Positions 7,959-18,007 of a stretch of 64,000 nt of DNA are shown here, piece after piece. The stretch lies in contig JAXMHB010000003.1 of NCBI GenBank assembly GCA_046346965.1, positions 124,001 through 188,000 of the forward strand, in the 5' to 3' direction. A program made the translations under genes and the position numbers. The stretch is from JAXMHB01 sp046346965. GTDB lineage: Bacteria > Pseudomonadota > Gammaproteobacteria > Xanthomonadales > SZUA-5. Position 1 is the stretch's first letter. Every line of letters begins with the position of its first letter. Below the pieces are notes generated by a model. It did not search any database, was not told where the DNA came from, and saw nothing but the letters and a program-made list of their open reading frames with translations.

Positions 7959-10900
7959 TTACTGCAGCGTGGCGCTGTCCAACACCCAGCCGCTGGCCTG
8001 GCTCAGCGCCGTCCAGCGCAGCACCGGCTCACCCGGCAGGCTCTGCCAGGCGCCGAGTCGCAACAGGCCGTCGCTGCCGCGCAGCGCCAGCGCGTACTGC
8101 ACCGATCCATCCCACTGGCGCGCGTACAGGCGCAGGGCGAGTCCGCGCGCGTCGCGCAGCTCGAGCACCCGCACAGCGACCTCGTCGAGCACGCTGCGCA
8201 AGGCCAGACCCGGCACCCGGAAGCTGCCGTTCGGCGCATTGATCGGCGGATCCTCCAAGCCATCACGGAAGATCAGATCGTTCTTGTTGAGATCAATCGC
8301 GCTGTTGTTGCCAGTCGCCGGGTCGTCGATGGTGGTATCGGCCGGCAGCTCCAGCAGAGCCGTATTGCTGATCTCCTGGCCGCTGCCGGCATTGCCGTAG
8401 AAGGTGAAATTGAGCACGCCGCCGACCGGGAACTGGCCAACGACCGTGTCCAGATTGCCGACGCCACCAACCACCGGACAGCTGACGCCGCCGGCGGCAT
8501 CACAACTCCACACCGTGTTCAGCAAGCCGGCCGGGATGTCATCGCGGACGCGAATCTGCGCGGCGGCGTCCGGGCCGAGGTTGCGCACGGTCACCGTGTA
8601 CACCAGCAGCTCGCCCGTCTGGTAGATGCTGATCGCGTCGGTCTTGCTGATGCTGACATCGGACAGCGCGTAGACCAGCGTTTGCGCATTGCCCGCGCCA
8701 CTGCTGGTCGATGCCGCGTAGTTGCCGTCACCGGCGTAGCTGGCGGTCACCGTGCGGCTGCCCAGGCTGGTGAAGATCAGCGCGCAACTGGTCGTCGGCA
8801 GCGTCGCCGTGCAGCTGCTGGCGCCGCTGCTCAGCGTCACCGTGCCGGTGGGCGTACCGGCGCCGGGGGCGGACACCGCCAGTGCGAAGCTGAAGCTGGT
8901 GGGCTGGTTGATGCGGCTGCGCGCCGGTCCGCTGACGGCCAAGGTCGTCAAGGCTGCATTGACCTGGTGCGTCGTACTGCCACTGCTGCCGGCAAACACG
9001 GCGCTGGACGGCGAGTAGGTCGCCGTCAGCGTCTTGGCGCCGGCTGTCGTGCTGGTCAGGGAGCAGCTGCCGATGGCATTCGGAGAGGTCGCAGCCGACA
9101 GGCTGGCCGTGCAGGTGGCGCTGCCATCACCAATCAGCACGCTGCCCACCGGCGAGATCGTCTGCGCGCTGACATTGACGCTGACCAGATAGGGCTGACC
9201 GACCACGCTGGGATCCGGTACGTCGCTGCTGATGGTGGTGGTGGTCGGCTGCTGGTCGTCCTCCAGGATCGTCCCGGTCCCGCTCAAGCTGGTCGGCGTG
9301 GCATTGACCACGCTGCTGAGATTCAGCGTGAAGCTCTGATCGCCCTCGTACACCGTGTCGCCGATGATCTGCACCGGCACGGTGACGCTGGTTTGGCCGG
9401 CCGGGATGGTGAGCGTTTGCGCCGCCAGCGCCACATAGTCGTTGCTGGCGACCGTGGCGCTGCCATCGACGGTTGCACGCGTGAAGCTGACCGTACGCCC
9501 TGAGACCGGCGTCAGGGTGATCACGAAGTTCATCGGCGCCTGTCCACTGTTGCCTTCCAGCTGGCTCGGGCTGCTGATGCTCAGCGCCGGCAGGGCGTCG
9601 TCATCGAGGATCGTCAACAACGCCGAGTTACCTGGCCCGATGCTGACGTCGCCGACGGATCCGCTTTGCCCGCTCAGCGTGAGGGTGAAGGTCTCATCGT
9701 CTTCGTCCAGCAGATCGTTATTGATCGGAATGGTCAGGGTCTGCGGGGCCCCGGAGTTCGGCGGGAAACTGACGCTGCCGTTGACGACCGGCGTGTAGTC
9801 CGCCGCGCCGGCGGTTCCGTTGGTGGAATTGATGCTGACCGTCACGCCCGATTGCACCGCAGCCGTCGTCGTGATCTGCACGCTGATCTGCGCTGCACCC
9901 TCGCTGGCGCTGTAGCTGGCTGCGCTGAGGTTGATCTGCGCCTGATCGTTATCCGTCAGCGTCGCGGCTGCCGACAGCGTGCCTGGCTGGGCGCCTTGCA
10001 GGGCGCCGACCACGGTCAGCGTCAGCGTTTCCGCGCCTTCAACCGTGCTGTCGTTGATCGTCGCGACCGGTACATCCACGAAGCTCTGTCCGGCCGGGAT
10101 CGTGAACGGCTGCGTCGTCAGTGGCGTGTAATCCCCCGGTGCCTGCGCAGTCCCGTCGGAGGTACTGACCGTACCGCTAACGCCGGCGGACAGCGCCGGT
10201 GCAGTCAGCTGCATACGGAACACCGCCGGTGTGCCTTCGACAAAGGACCCGGAAACCGGCACCACACCGAGCTGCGGCTGCGCGATGATGGTGTTGCTAT
10301 CGGTGCTGACGTTGTTGCCAAGATTCTCGTCATTCACGCCGCCAGACGGGGCGGCCTGCGCGGTGTTGACGAGGTTGCCCGTTGCGGCTGCGGCCACGGT
10401 GCAATTGACCGCAAACAGGACGCTGGCTCCAGCAGGCAGCCCCAAGGTCTCCGCGATATTGCCCGCGCCCGATGAGGCACAGCTGCCACCGCTGCTACCG
10501 GCGCAAGTCCAGGTGACGCCGCTACAGACAGCTGGAAGCACATCGATGACATTGACGACCGGCGCGTTGCTGGGTCCCGCATTGGTGACCAGAATCGTGT
10601 AGCTGGTCGACGTTCCCGCCTCGACGGTGGTCCTGCCGTCGCTCTTGCCTACCACCACATCCGCCCGCGGGGTCAGCGCATCGTTGTCAACGGCGGTGTT
10701 GTTGCCGCTGACCGGATCCGGTGTCGTCCCGCTGACCGTCGCGGTGTTCAGTACGCTTCCGGTTGCGCTGGCGGGCACTGAGCAATTCAGCGTAAAGCTG
10801 GCACTGGAAGCGGCCGGCATCGCCAGCGTCTCGTTGATGGAGCCCGATCCGCTGGCATTGCACGAGGCGCCGCCTGACGGTGCGCAGGTCCAGCTGCACG

Positions 10901-13900
10901 ACACCAGTTGGGGCGGAAGGTTGTCGACCAGCGTCGCGCTGGTGGCATCGGGCCCGGCATTGGCGACGACGATGGTGTAACTGGTTCCGGTGCCCGGCAC
11001 GATGCTGCTGCTGCCATTGGTCTTGCTGACGCTCAGGTCAGCGGCGGGCGCGCGATTGCTCAGCGCGAAGCTGAGCGGTCCATCCAGGTTGCCGCGGAAG
11101 TCCGCCGTCACGTTGTAGCTGCCGAGCGTGCCGTTCGCGGTCGCCACGCTGCTGGCCACGCCGCCAGCATTCAAGGTGGCAATGGCCGGCGCCAGGCTGG
11201 CACTGGGACCCGCGCCGGGGGCCGAGTAGCTGATGCTTCCGTTGCTGACCGGCTCGCCGCTGGCGGCGGCTGTGACCGTCAGCGACAGCGGACTCGCGAA
11301 GGCGCTGTTGATCGCCGCGGACTGCGGGCTGCCGCCGGTGAGCGTTCGATTGAACCCGCGCGACTCGTAGGCGCCGATGTCGGCCGCCGCGCCCTGTGCT
11401 CGGGTGATCCCACGCTGATCCGTGGCGGTCAGCGTACCGCCGTCCAGAATCGGGCGCACCAGCACGCCCGGCCGCGATGACACGATCAAGGGCTGGTTGG
11501 TGTTGGCGAGCGCACCAGTGAACTGCACGACCGCGACTGCAATCGGGAATCCGCTGCCGGTGCCGATCACATCCACGTTGCCGGCGCCAATGCTCGGCAG
11601 CGCTTCGAGCGCGGACTGCAGCGTTGCTTCGTTGGGGCTGGTCAGCGGGGCGGTGGTCTGCCCGTTGAAGGTCAGCGTGTAGCTGGCAGTGTCCGTCTCG
11701 TCGCGGACGATCAACTGCACCTCGGGTTGATTGACCACGCCGTTGATCGCGACGCTGCCCGGCAGCAGGGCCAGCGTGTCGGTGCTGCCGCCGTAGCTCC
11801 CCAGCGGTGCCAGACCCGCCGCAACGTTGCTGACATTGCCGTCGGTCACACCGCGGATCGTCGAGCCTGTCAGCGTCCCGTACAGATTGCTGCCCCCGGA
11901 CAGGTAGATACCTGAGCTGAACAGATCGCCCGCGGCATTGTTCGCTACCACGGTCGCGTAAGCGTACGTGGAGACGCCGATGCCGCGCCCCGCGTTACCA
12001 GCCACGGTGCTGTGAATCAGCAGGGTACGACCAAAATTCTGCGCGACTGCCGGATTTCCTGCGGCTGCCGTGCCGGTAAAGGTGCTGTTGCGCACGATGG
12101 CCACACCGCAATTGACAAACAAGGCCGCGTCACCGTTGCTGGTAAACAGCGAGTTGCGCAGATCGAGGAATTCGGCGCTACCGTTGACGCTGCAGGCCCC
12201 GCCGATGCGCACGGCCGAGGGGCCGTTCTCGCGCACGGTGACGCGATCCATGCTCAGCGAGCCAAGCGACAGCACCGCGCTGCCCTGGCCCGATTGGACC
12301 GGGGACACCCCGTTGCCGCGCGCAAGGGTCAGATCGGACATGGCCACCGACACCCCGGCATCGACACGGAACAGGCGACTGGTGTTGTTGCTGTCGATCC
12401 GCTGACCGCTGCCCTGGATCGTGAGGTTCTTGTTCAGCACGATCTCGCCGCTCGACAGGGTCACCTGGGTGACCGCAGGCAGGAACGTGATCGTGCTGCC
12501 GGCACAGGCGTCGGCCACGATTTGACGCAGCGATCCGGCGCCGGCATCGGCGCCGTTGGTGACCAGCGCTGCCGGACAGCCGATGATGTCGGGGCCGTCG
12601 GTGGCGGCGTTGTTGGCGCTGTTCGAGTCGGTGAACCCCGGTGGCGGCGCAATCGTTGCCGTGTTACTCAAGCTGCCCCCAGCCGCGCCGGAACTGATCG
12701 TACAACTGGCGCTGAAGCTGACGCTGCCACCCGGCGGCAGGTTGACAGTCTGATTGATGTTGCCGCTGCCCAGCGATGCGCAGGTGCCGCCGCCGCTGCC
12801 GGTGCAGGTCCAGCCGACCGCACTGCAGGCCGCCGGGAAGGTGTCCGACACACCGACGCCGACCGCGCTGCTGGGCCCCGCATTGCTGACGGTGATGTTG
12901 TAGTTGGTCGCGGCGCCGGCCACCACGCTGCTGGTGCCGTTGGACTTGGTGACGGCCAGGTCACCGGTGGGCGCCAGGGCATCGACGTCGGTGGCGCTGT
13001 TATTCCCCGGCACGGTATCCACGGTACCGGCAGCCGCCGCGATGCTCGCGGTATTGCTGAGGCTGCCGCTGGCACCGGGCTGGATCGCACAATTCAGCGT
13101 AAAGGTGACGCTGGCGGACGCCGGCAGCGAGACCGACGCGCTGATGTTGCCACTGCCGGAGGTAGGACAACTGCCGCCGCCCGCGCCGACGCAGGTGTAA
13201 CTGCATGCGGTCAGTGTGGCGGGGAGCGTGTCGGTGACGGTCGCGCCGGTCGCGTCCGGACCTGCATTGCTGGCGACGATGGTATAGGTCACTGGCGTCC
13301 CCGGCACTTCGACGGTCGTGCCATCGGTCTTGGTGATCGCCAGATTCGCCGAGCGCAGCGTCGTAAAGGTGGCGACGTTGCTGTAGCCAGTCCCACTGCT
13401 GTTGGTCGCGTAAGCCTTGAAGCTGTACTGCGTGTTTGAACTCAGCCCGGTCGCGTTCAGCGTGTACACGCCCGTGGTGCCGGTGGTGGTCAGATTGACC
13501 ACGCCAGGGCCACCGAGCTGGGGGTTGTTGTTGGTCGCCGTCGGCGCCAGCACGATGCCACGCACCGAGATGGCGGCCCCGCCGTCGCTGTCGACGCTGC
13601 CGCCGAGTACGGCGGTGGATTCGGTCACTGAGGCCGATGTGGGTGAACTGACGGTGGGCGCCACGCTGCTCGGACCCGGCACGATCGCGATACCCAGACC
13701 CAGCGTTACCGTGCCGATCGCCGTGCCAAAGATTGGCCCGTCGCCAATCAGATTGGAACTCAACGGCGTAAAGCTGGCGCCAGTTACCCGCAGCACCGCG
13801 TCGGGCGTGTTGGTCTTGTTCACGTAGTCGGCAGCCGCCGTCCCTTCAACACCGTTGTAGGAGTCGGCCGCCACCAGATTGGTCACGACGGTGCGTGCGC

Positions 13901-15461
13901 CGTTGCTCGCACTCAGACGCAGCAATTGATCGCTGGTGGTATCGATCAGCAGGACTGAGCCGTCGCTGTCTTCGGCCAGTCCGGCGGGCGAGGTAAATGG
14001 GTTGGCGGCATCCGGCACAGTCAGCGCCGAACTGGAGAAGATCGTACGCGCGCCGCCGGGGTTGGCGACGCGCAGCACCGCGTCGTTGGTGGTGCTGTCG
14101 GCCACCAGGATTCCCAGCGTGCTGTGGTTGATGATGCTGGTGGGCGTGGTCATCGCGTTGGTCGCATTCGGCACCGTGTCATCAGAGAGCACGCTCCGAT
14201 TGCCGGTGGCAACGTCGATCAGGAACACCGCATCCGAGAAAACGCCGGCTGTAGAACCACTGTCAGTCACCGCCAGCTGCCCCGCGCCGACGACCGCGAT
14301 GGACGTCGGTGAGGAGAATTCGGGCCCGCTGCCACGCGCAGTGACGCCGGCAGTGCTTGCATCGGTGGGACCGATCGACACGATGTTGCGATCGCCCGTG
14401 TTGCGGTCGATCTGGATCACGCCCTGGAAGGTCGAGTCGAGCACGTAGATGTTCTGGTTGCTGTCGACCGCCACATCGATCGGATTGGTGATCGCCGGGC
14501 CGCTGCCGCGCACCCCGGACTTGCTGATCAGACTGCGCCGACCGTTGGATGGACTGATGGCGTACAGGGCGTCGTTGGAGCCCTCAGTCACCAACAGATC
14601 ACCCGTCTGGATGGTGGCCGTTGCGCTGAAGGCGCCCTCCACGGCACCAACATCGACGCCACCACCGGCAGGCCGCGGCGAGCCGCGCGCGTCTGTCGGC
14701 AAGGAGTTGCCGCCGTCGCCGCTGTCGATCAGGCTGGCGGCCGGATACACCAGCAAGATGCCGTTGGTGCGCGCGATGGTCCCCATGGTCAGTGCGCCGC
14801 TGCGCACCGTGCCGGTGATGGTGCCGCTGCTGGTGGCAATCCAGTTGCTGTTGGCGCTGCCACCTGCGGTGACCGTGCCGCCCGCGTAGTTGACCAGATC
14901 GAAGGTGGGCGTGCTGCCAGTGCCGTCGGTGGTGCCGTTCAGCACGGAGTTGTACAGCGTCAGGCTGGGCGCACCGCCGCCGGTCGCGTTGTAGTTGGCG
15001 ATGGCGCCGCCGTCGATGGCGGTATCCGGCGCGAAGCCCCGAGTCAGCTGGTTCGCATGCACAGTGACGTGGCGCAAAGTCATGCTGCCGTCGTAGTTGA
15101 AGATAGCCGCGCCGGCACCGGTGCCCGGTGTGTGCCCGTTCCCCGCCGCATCTCCGTCGGTCGAACCACCCTGCGCACTGTTGGAGGTCAGCGTGGTGTT
15201 CTCCAGCGTGACCGTTCCGTTCAGATTGAAGATCGCGCCGCCCAGACCGGCCCCGCCACCGCCGCTGGCCAGACCATTGCCGTTGTACCCGCCGCCGTTG
15301 CCAGCGAAAGTGCCACCCAGGCCACGCGTCGCCGTGCTGATCGCGCCACCACCGCCGCCGCCGAAGCCACCGGCGCCGGCGGTGCCCCCGTTCGGCGGAT
15401 TGATCCATGCGCCGCCGCCACCCTGACCGAAACCACCCGAACCGGCGCTGCCTGGTTGCAC
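7959..15461 (-). CDS. Giant DUF11/Calx-beta/beta-helix surface protein, main part
   Basis: This is the bulk (about 2500 residues) of a secreted protein whose N-terminus lies in the same frame at 15489-16115, separated by a single TAG at 15486-15488. In order it has the rest of a glycine-rich right-handed beta-helix, a propeller-like segment (about 14610-13690), a fibronectin-like domain (13660-13360), two DUF11 domains (13340-12640), a second beta-helix opening with GADAGAGSLRQIV (about 12570-11350), and two more DUF11 domains (11040-10290). Three Calx-beta domains (10260-9280), two Ig-like domains (9250-8690) and a fifth DUF11 (8660-8310) follow. Near the end comes IFRDGLE and then a C-terminal domain of about 100 residues. 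Such proteins are cell-surface or secreted; no enzymatic site is visible. On its own this part lacks a signal peptide, and its best local start would be a GTG at 15461, so it is functional only if the TAG is an error, suppressed or recently acquired. Confidence 0.75.
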   Translation of the reverse strand: MQPGSAGSGGFGQGGGGAWINPPNGGTAGAGGFGGGGGGAISTATRGLGGTFAGNGGGYNGNGLASGGGGAGLGGAIFNLNGTVTLENTTLTSNSAQGGSTDGDAAGNGHTPGTGAGAAIFNYDGSMTLRHVTVHANQLTRGFAPDTAIDGGAIANYNATGGGAPSLTLYNSVLNGTTDGTGSTPTFDLVNYAGGTVTAGGSANSNWIATSSGTITGTVRSGALTMGTIARTNGILLVYPAASLIDSGDGGNSLPTDARGSPRPAGGGVDVGAVEGAFSATATIQTGDLLVTEGSNDALYAISPSNGRRSLISKSGVRGSGPAITNPIDVAVDSNQNIYVLDSTFQGVIQIDRNTGDRNIVSIGPTDASTAGVTARGSGPEFSSPTSIAVVGAGQLAVTDSGSTAGVFSDAVFLIDVATGNRSVLSDDTVPNATNAMTTPTSIINHSTLGILVADSTTNDAVLRVANPGGARTIFSSSALTVPDAANPFTSPAGLAEDSDGSVLLIDTTSDQLLRLSASNGARTVVTNLVAADSYNGVEGTAAADYVNKTNTPDAVLRVTGASFTPLSSNLIGDGPIFGTAIGTVTLGLGIAIVPGPSSVAPTVSSPTSASVTESTAVLGGSVDSDGGAAISVRGIVLAPTATNNNPQLGGPGVVNLTTTGTTGVYTLNATGLSSNTQYSFKAYATNSSGTGYSNVATFTTLRSANLAITKTDGTTVEVPGTPVTYTIVASNAGPDATGATVTDTLPATLTACSYTCVGAGGGSCPTSGSGNISASVSLPASASVTFTLNCAIQPGASGSLSNTASIAAAAGTVDTVPGNNSATDVDALAPTGDLAVTKSNGTSSVVAGAATNYNITVSNAGPSSAVGVGVSDTFPAACSAVGWTCTGSGGGTCASLGSGNINQTVNLPPGGSVSFSASCTISSGAAGGSLSNTATIAPPPGFTDSNSANNAATDGPDIIGCPAALVTNGADAGAGSLRQIVADACAGSTITFLPAVTQVTLSSGEIVLNKNLTIQGSGQRIDSNNTSRLFRVDAGVSVAMSDLTLARGNGVSPVQSGQGSAVLSLGSLSMDRVTVRENGPSAVRIGGACSVNGSAEFLDLRNSLFTSNGDAALFVNCGVAIVRNSTFTGTAAAGNPAVAQNFGRTLLIHSTVAGNAGRGIGVSTYAYATVVANNAAGDLFSSGIYLSGGSNLYGTLTGSTIRGVTDGNVSNVAAGLAPLGSYGGSTDTLALLPGSVAINGVVNQPEVQLIVRDETDTASYTLTFNGQTTAPLTSPNEATLQSALEALPSIGAGNVDVIGTGSGFPIAVAVVQFTGALANTNQPLIVSSRPGVLVRPILDGGTLTATDQRGITRAQGAAADIGAYESRGFNRTLTGGSPQSAAINSAFASPLSLTVTAAASGEPVSNGSISYSAPGAGPSASLAPAIATLNAGGVASSVATANGTLGSYNVTADFRGNLDGPLSFALSNRAPAADLSVSKTNGSSSIVPGTGTSYTIVVANAGPDATSATLVDNLPPQLVSCSWTCAPSGGASCNASGSGSINETLAMPAASSASFTLNCSVPASATGSVLNTATVSGTTPDPVSGNNTAVDNDALTPRADVVVGKSDGRTTVEAGTSTSYTILVTNAGPSNAPVVNVIDVLPAVCSGVTWTCAGSSGGSCASSGAGNIAETLGLPAGASVLFAVNCTVAAAATGNLVNTAQAAPSGGVNDENLGNNVSTDSNTIIAQPQLGVVPVSGSFVEGTPAVFRMQLTAPALSAGVSGTVSTSDGTAQAPGDYTPLTTQPFTIPAGQSFVDVPVATINDSTVEGAETLTLTVVGALQGAQPGTLSAAATLTDNDQAQINLSAASYSASEGAAQISVQITTTAAVQSGVTVSINSTNGTAGAADYTPVVNGSVSFPPNSGAPQTLTIPINNDLLDEDDETFTLTLSGQSGSVGDVSIGPGNSALLTILDDDALPALSISSPSQLEGNSGQAPMNFVITLTPVSGRTVSFTRATVDGSATVASNDYVALAAQTLTIPAGQTSVTVPVQIIGDTVYEGDQSFTLNLSSVVNATPTSLSGTGTILEDDQQPTTTTISSDVPDPSVVGQPYLVSVNVSAQTISPVGSVLIGDGSATCTASLSAATSPNAIGSCSLTSTTAGAKTLTATYSPSSAVFAGSSGSTTHQVNAALTTLAVSGPARSRINQPTSFSFALAVSAPGAGTPTGTVTLSSGASSCTATLPTTSCALIFTSLGSRTVTASYAGDGNYAASTSSGAGNAQTLVYALSDVSISKTDAISIYQTGELLVYTVTVRNLGPDAAAQIRVRDDIPAGLLNTVWSCDAAGGVSCPVVGGVGNLDTVVGQFPVGGVLNFTFYGNAGSGQEISNTALLELPADTTIDDPATGNNSAIDLNKNDLIFRDGLEDPPINAPNGSFRVPGLALRSVLDEVAVRVLELRDARGLALRLYARQWDGSVQYALALRGSDGLLRLGAWQSLPGEPVLRWTALSQASGWVLDSATLQ

Positions 15462-15485
15462 GCCGCCCGCGCCGCCGGAGCCTAC

Positions 15486-15488
15486 CTA
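15486..15488 (-). other. In-frame TAG interrupting the giant surface protein
   Basis: On the minus strand GGC ATG GGA TAG GTA GGC TCC is read. The frames on both sides are identical and both encode the same glycine-rich beta-helix. One base change (for example CAG to TAG) would explain it. Confidence 0.85.
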
Positions 15489-16115
15489 TCCCATGCCGCC
15501 ACCCGCGCCACCCGAACCGCCAATGGAGCCCACCCCCAGCCCACCGTTGCCACCTGTCGCACTGCAGGCAGCAATCGTGCTCCGGCGCAAGGTCAGGCTC
15601 GCCGTGGCGCCGTCGACGTAAATCGCGCCACCCATCGCTGCGCCGCCGCCGCCATTGCCAAAGTTGCCCTGCGCGCCGTCACCGCCGCGCAGACGACCAC
15701 CGATCAGGGACAGATCCTCCAATTCCAGCGAGGCGCCGCCCGCGACGACGAAAAAGCGGGCATTGCGCGAGGTTGGTGCCGACAGGAAATCAATGGTCGA
15801 CCCGTTGCCCTGGATCAGCGTAGGGCCAGTGATGCGCGGGTACAGCGTGCGGCCGGTGGAGTCGAGCACCACCGAGACGGTGTCATCCACCTGGAACAGC
15901 GTCTGACTCGGCAGCACGATGGTGTCGGCACCAGCGGCGCCGTTGGCGGCGTTGATTGCCTCCACCAGCGTGGTGGTGGCGGGGTTGCTGTCGGTGCCGT
16001 GCGCCGTGCTGTTGACGGTGAAGGTGGCTGCAGATGCCGAGGCGCTGCAGATCAGCGCGGCACCCAGCGCACATGAAATCGATGTCCGTTGCGAGCGACG
16101 AGCAGACCCGACCAT
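15486..16115 (-). CDS. N-terminal part of the giant beta-helix protein (ends at amber codon)
   Basis: This 209-residue piece has a good ribosome site (GGGGAG before the ATG at 16115) and a signal peptide ending near ASASAA. It then enters a CSLREA-like N-terminal region of the type found in polymorphic-outer-membrane/beta-helix proteins: TFTVNSTAHGTDSNP, then TLVEAINAANG in place of the usual cysteine-containing CSLREAI segment. The beta-helix repeats become glycine-rich (GGNGGLGVGSIGGSGGAGGG) just before the TAG. It is continuous in frame with the gene ending at 7959 and should be read as the start of that gene. Confidence 0.8.
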   Translation of the reverse strand: MVGSARRSQRTSISCALGAALICSASASAATFTVNSTAHGTDSNPATTTLVEAINAANGAAGADTIVLPSQTLFQVDDTVSVVLDSTGRTLYPRITGPTLIQGNGSTIDFLSAPTSRNARFFVVAGGASLELEDLSLIGGRLRGGDGAQGNFGNGGGGAAMGGAIYVDGATASLTLRRSTIAACSATGGNGGLGVGSIGGSGGAGGGMG

Positions 16116-16206
16116 AACGCTCCCCTGTCAGCGTGTGTAGGTCGCGTAGGTATACACCGGCTGCGCGATGCCCAACCATGCCGAATGGCCGGGCGCGCGA
16201 CAACGC

Positions 16207-16233
16207 TGCCCTGGCGACCGACCGAACAGGGCA
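16207..16233 (-). terminator. Hairpin after the VWA gene
   Basis: TGCCCTG (16207-16213) pairs with CAGGGCA (16227-16233), with a 13-base loop, 5 bases beyond the minus-strand stop at 16238. No T run follows, so termination is only suggested. Confidence 0.4.
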
Positions 16234-16237
16234 CGGG

Positions 16238-18007
16238 TCAGGCGGGCGCGTCGCTCGGCGTGTAATGACGACGCGTAAACACCAAGGCGAAGCCGAGCAG
16301 ATCGTCAAGGGTAGCCACTGGTGCGATCAGCCAGCCTTGTTCGTCACGCGCCCTGCGCAACCAGCCGTAGGCATTGGCGGCATACGTGTGCTTGCTGGCC
16401 TTGGATCCATCCCAGCCGGTGGGGATGTTCAGTGCCAGCGTGCCGCCGCCCCGCGCCTGCCTGAGCGCCTGCGCACACACCTCCCAACCCGCCGTGCCTT
16501 TCTCGTCGGCGGTGTCGAACATGGTGGAGGCGCCATCGTCGGAGACCACCAGGATATGCGTGGGTTTGCGCAGCTTGACCCGCGCCGCGTGGGTTTGTCG
16601 CAAGGTGGGCAGCGGAAACTGGGTACCGCCCCCGTAATAGCCGGTGAGGATCTTCAGGCACTCATCGGCCGAGCGCACGAAGCCCGGGGTGCTCATCACC
16701 TCGCGCCGACTGGCCCACAGCGTGACCTGCACCGAGGCGCCGGCGCGCAACGCCGACAGGCAGATCACCGCGCCCGCCAGCGCCGGCCACGACAACTGCG
16801 CGCGCGGGTCCGGCATCGACCCGGAACTATCGACGTACAGATCGAGATCGAGCGGCACGCGCGCCGGTTCGCTGCCCGGCTGGGTGCCGTAATGGCGCTG
16901 CACGGTGGTCAATCCCGGCACTGGTCGCGGCGAGATCGACAGGCTCGCGCGCCAGTCGATCAGTTCCAGTGGCTCGCCGGATTCCCACACATCCAGGCCT
17001 TCCGGCAGCGGATCCTCGCTGTGGCGCGCCGGCAGGCTGGGAAAGGGCACCAGATAGGGGCGGGCGCGCTCGGCGTAATAGCGAATGGCGGCGCCCTGCG
17101 GATCCAGCTTGAGGCCGGCCAGCCGCAGCAACTCGCCGTACTGATAGGGATCGCGCGCTTGACCGGTGGCCTGGCTGGCCCTGCCCTTGCATTCCGGCAA
17201 CGCCTTGGGCACGCCGCCGAGCTCGCGATCAACGGCCGGGTGCGGTGGCTGTTCCTGCTCTCCCGCATCCATCTGGGTCAGCCCCTCGGGTTGCCCGCCG
17301 CGGCCGGCATCCTTGGTGTCCATCAGCGTTTGCAGTCGCTCGGTCGCTTGGCTGTCCTCCACCAGATACGGCAGCAGCAGCACCGCAAAGCGGCCGGCGC
17401 CGTCCAACCAGTGCAGCGGGTAGTGGCGCACCAGCCGCGCCGCCAGCCTTGCGTCAAAGTCGAGCGACTCCTCCAGCGCGGTCTTGCCGGTCAGGCTGCC
17501 GGGTTCCATGCCCCACAGCACTTCGTAGGCGCGCAGGTACAGCGTCCACAGCTTGCTGTCGGCGCCGCGGCGATTGCCGCGCACCACCGCGGCCATCAGC
17601 TCGGGCATGCGCAGCTTGGCCGAGCGGTACAGGCGATCGTTGATCAACAGATCGGTGTACAAATTGGCGAGCATCGGCGCGTGCTCGGTCAAGGTCGGCA
17701 GTGCCGGCAGCATGCGCGCCAGCGAGCGCGTGTGATCGGTGATCGAGGCCGGCGCGTAGACATGGTGACCGATCTCGTGCGCCAGCACTTCGACCCCGTA
17801 GTCGCCGATCCCGAGCGCCGCCACCTGTTGCAGATCGATGACCACGGTCTGATCGACCAGCCGAATCATCGCGAAACTGCTGCTCAGCCCCTGCCGCTGC
17901 GCCTCGGCCGAGGTGGCACACAGCAGCGGCGGCTTCAGCCGGGTGTAGGCGCTCCAGGCCGCCAGCGCCTCCGGCCAGGCCTGCTCCCAGCGCTCAGCCA
18001 GCGTCAT
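16238..18007 (-). CDS. VWA-domain protein with N-terminal zincin motif
   Basis: This 589-residue cytoplasmic protein has two recognisable parts. An N-terminal region carries an HExxH metallopeptidase signature in EVLAHEIGHHVY (His77, Glu78, His81). A C-terminal von Willebrand factor A domain has the metal-binding MIDAS motif DSSGS near residue 397 and a downstream VVSDDGAS. The layout resembles the metallopeptidase-like plus VWA proteins (DUF2201 type) that act with MoxR AAA ATPases. The ATG at 18007 shares its A with the TGA of the upstream gene (TGATG), which indicates translational coupling. It is third in an operon with the unknown protein and the MoxR-type ATPase. The partner protein and true proteolytic activity are unknown. 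Confidence 0.85.
   Translation of the reverse strand: MTLAERWEQAWPEALAAWSAYTRLKPPLLCATSAEAQRQGLSSSFAMIRLVDQTVVIDLQQVAALGIGDYGVEVLAHEIGHHVYAPASITDHTRSLARMLPALPTLTEHAPMLANLYTDLLINDRLYRSAKLRMPELMAAVVRGNRRGADSKLWTLYLRAYEVLWGMEPGSLTGKTALEESLDFDARLAARLVRHYPLHWLDGAGRFAVLLLPYLVEDSQATERLQTLMDTKDAGRGGQPEGLTQMDAGEQEQPPHPAVDRELGGVPKALPECKGRASQATGQARDPYQYGELLRLAGLKLDPQGAAIRYYAERARPYLVPFPSLPARHSEDPLPEGLDVWESGEPLELIDWRASLSISPRPVPGLTTVQRHYGTQPGSEPARVPLDLDLYVDSSGSMPDPRAQLSWPALAGAVICLSALRAGASVQVTLWASRREVMSTPGFVRSADECLKILTGYYGGGTQFPLPTLRQTHAARVKLRKPTHILVVSDDGASTMFDTADEKGTAGWEVCAQALRQARGGGTLALNIPTGWDGSKASKHTYAANAYGWLRRARDEQGWLIAPVATLDDLLGFALVFTRRHYTPSDAPA

Noticed and set aside
8682..9503. Plus-strand open frames opposite the giant DUF11 protein
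   Set aside because: Low-complexity Arg/Ala/Gly-rich translation with no family pattern; the real gene is on the other strand.
15486..15488. Programmed pyrrolysine or other recoding at the TAG
   Set aside because: It lies in a variable glycine-rich stretch with no visible stimulatory element, and this group of bacteria is not known for such decoding; mutation or sequence error is simpler.
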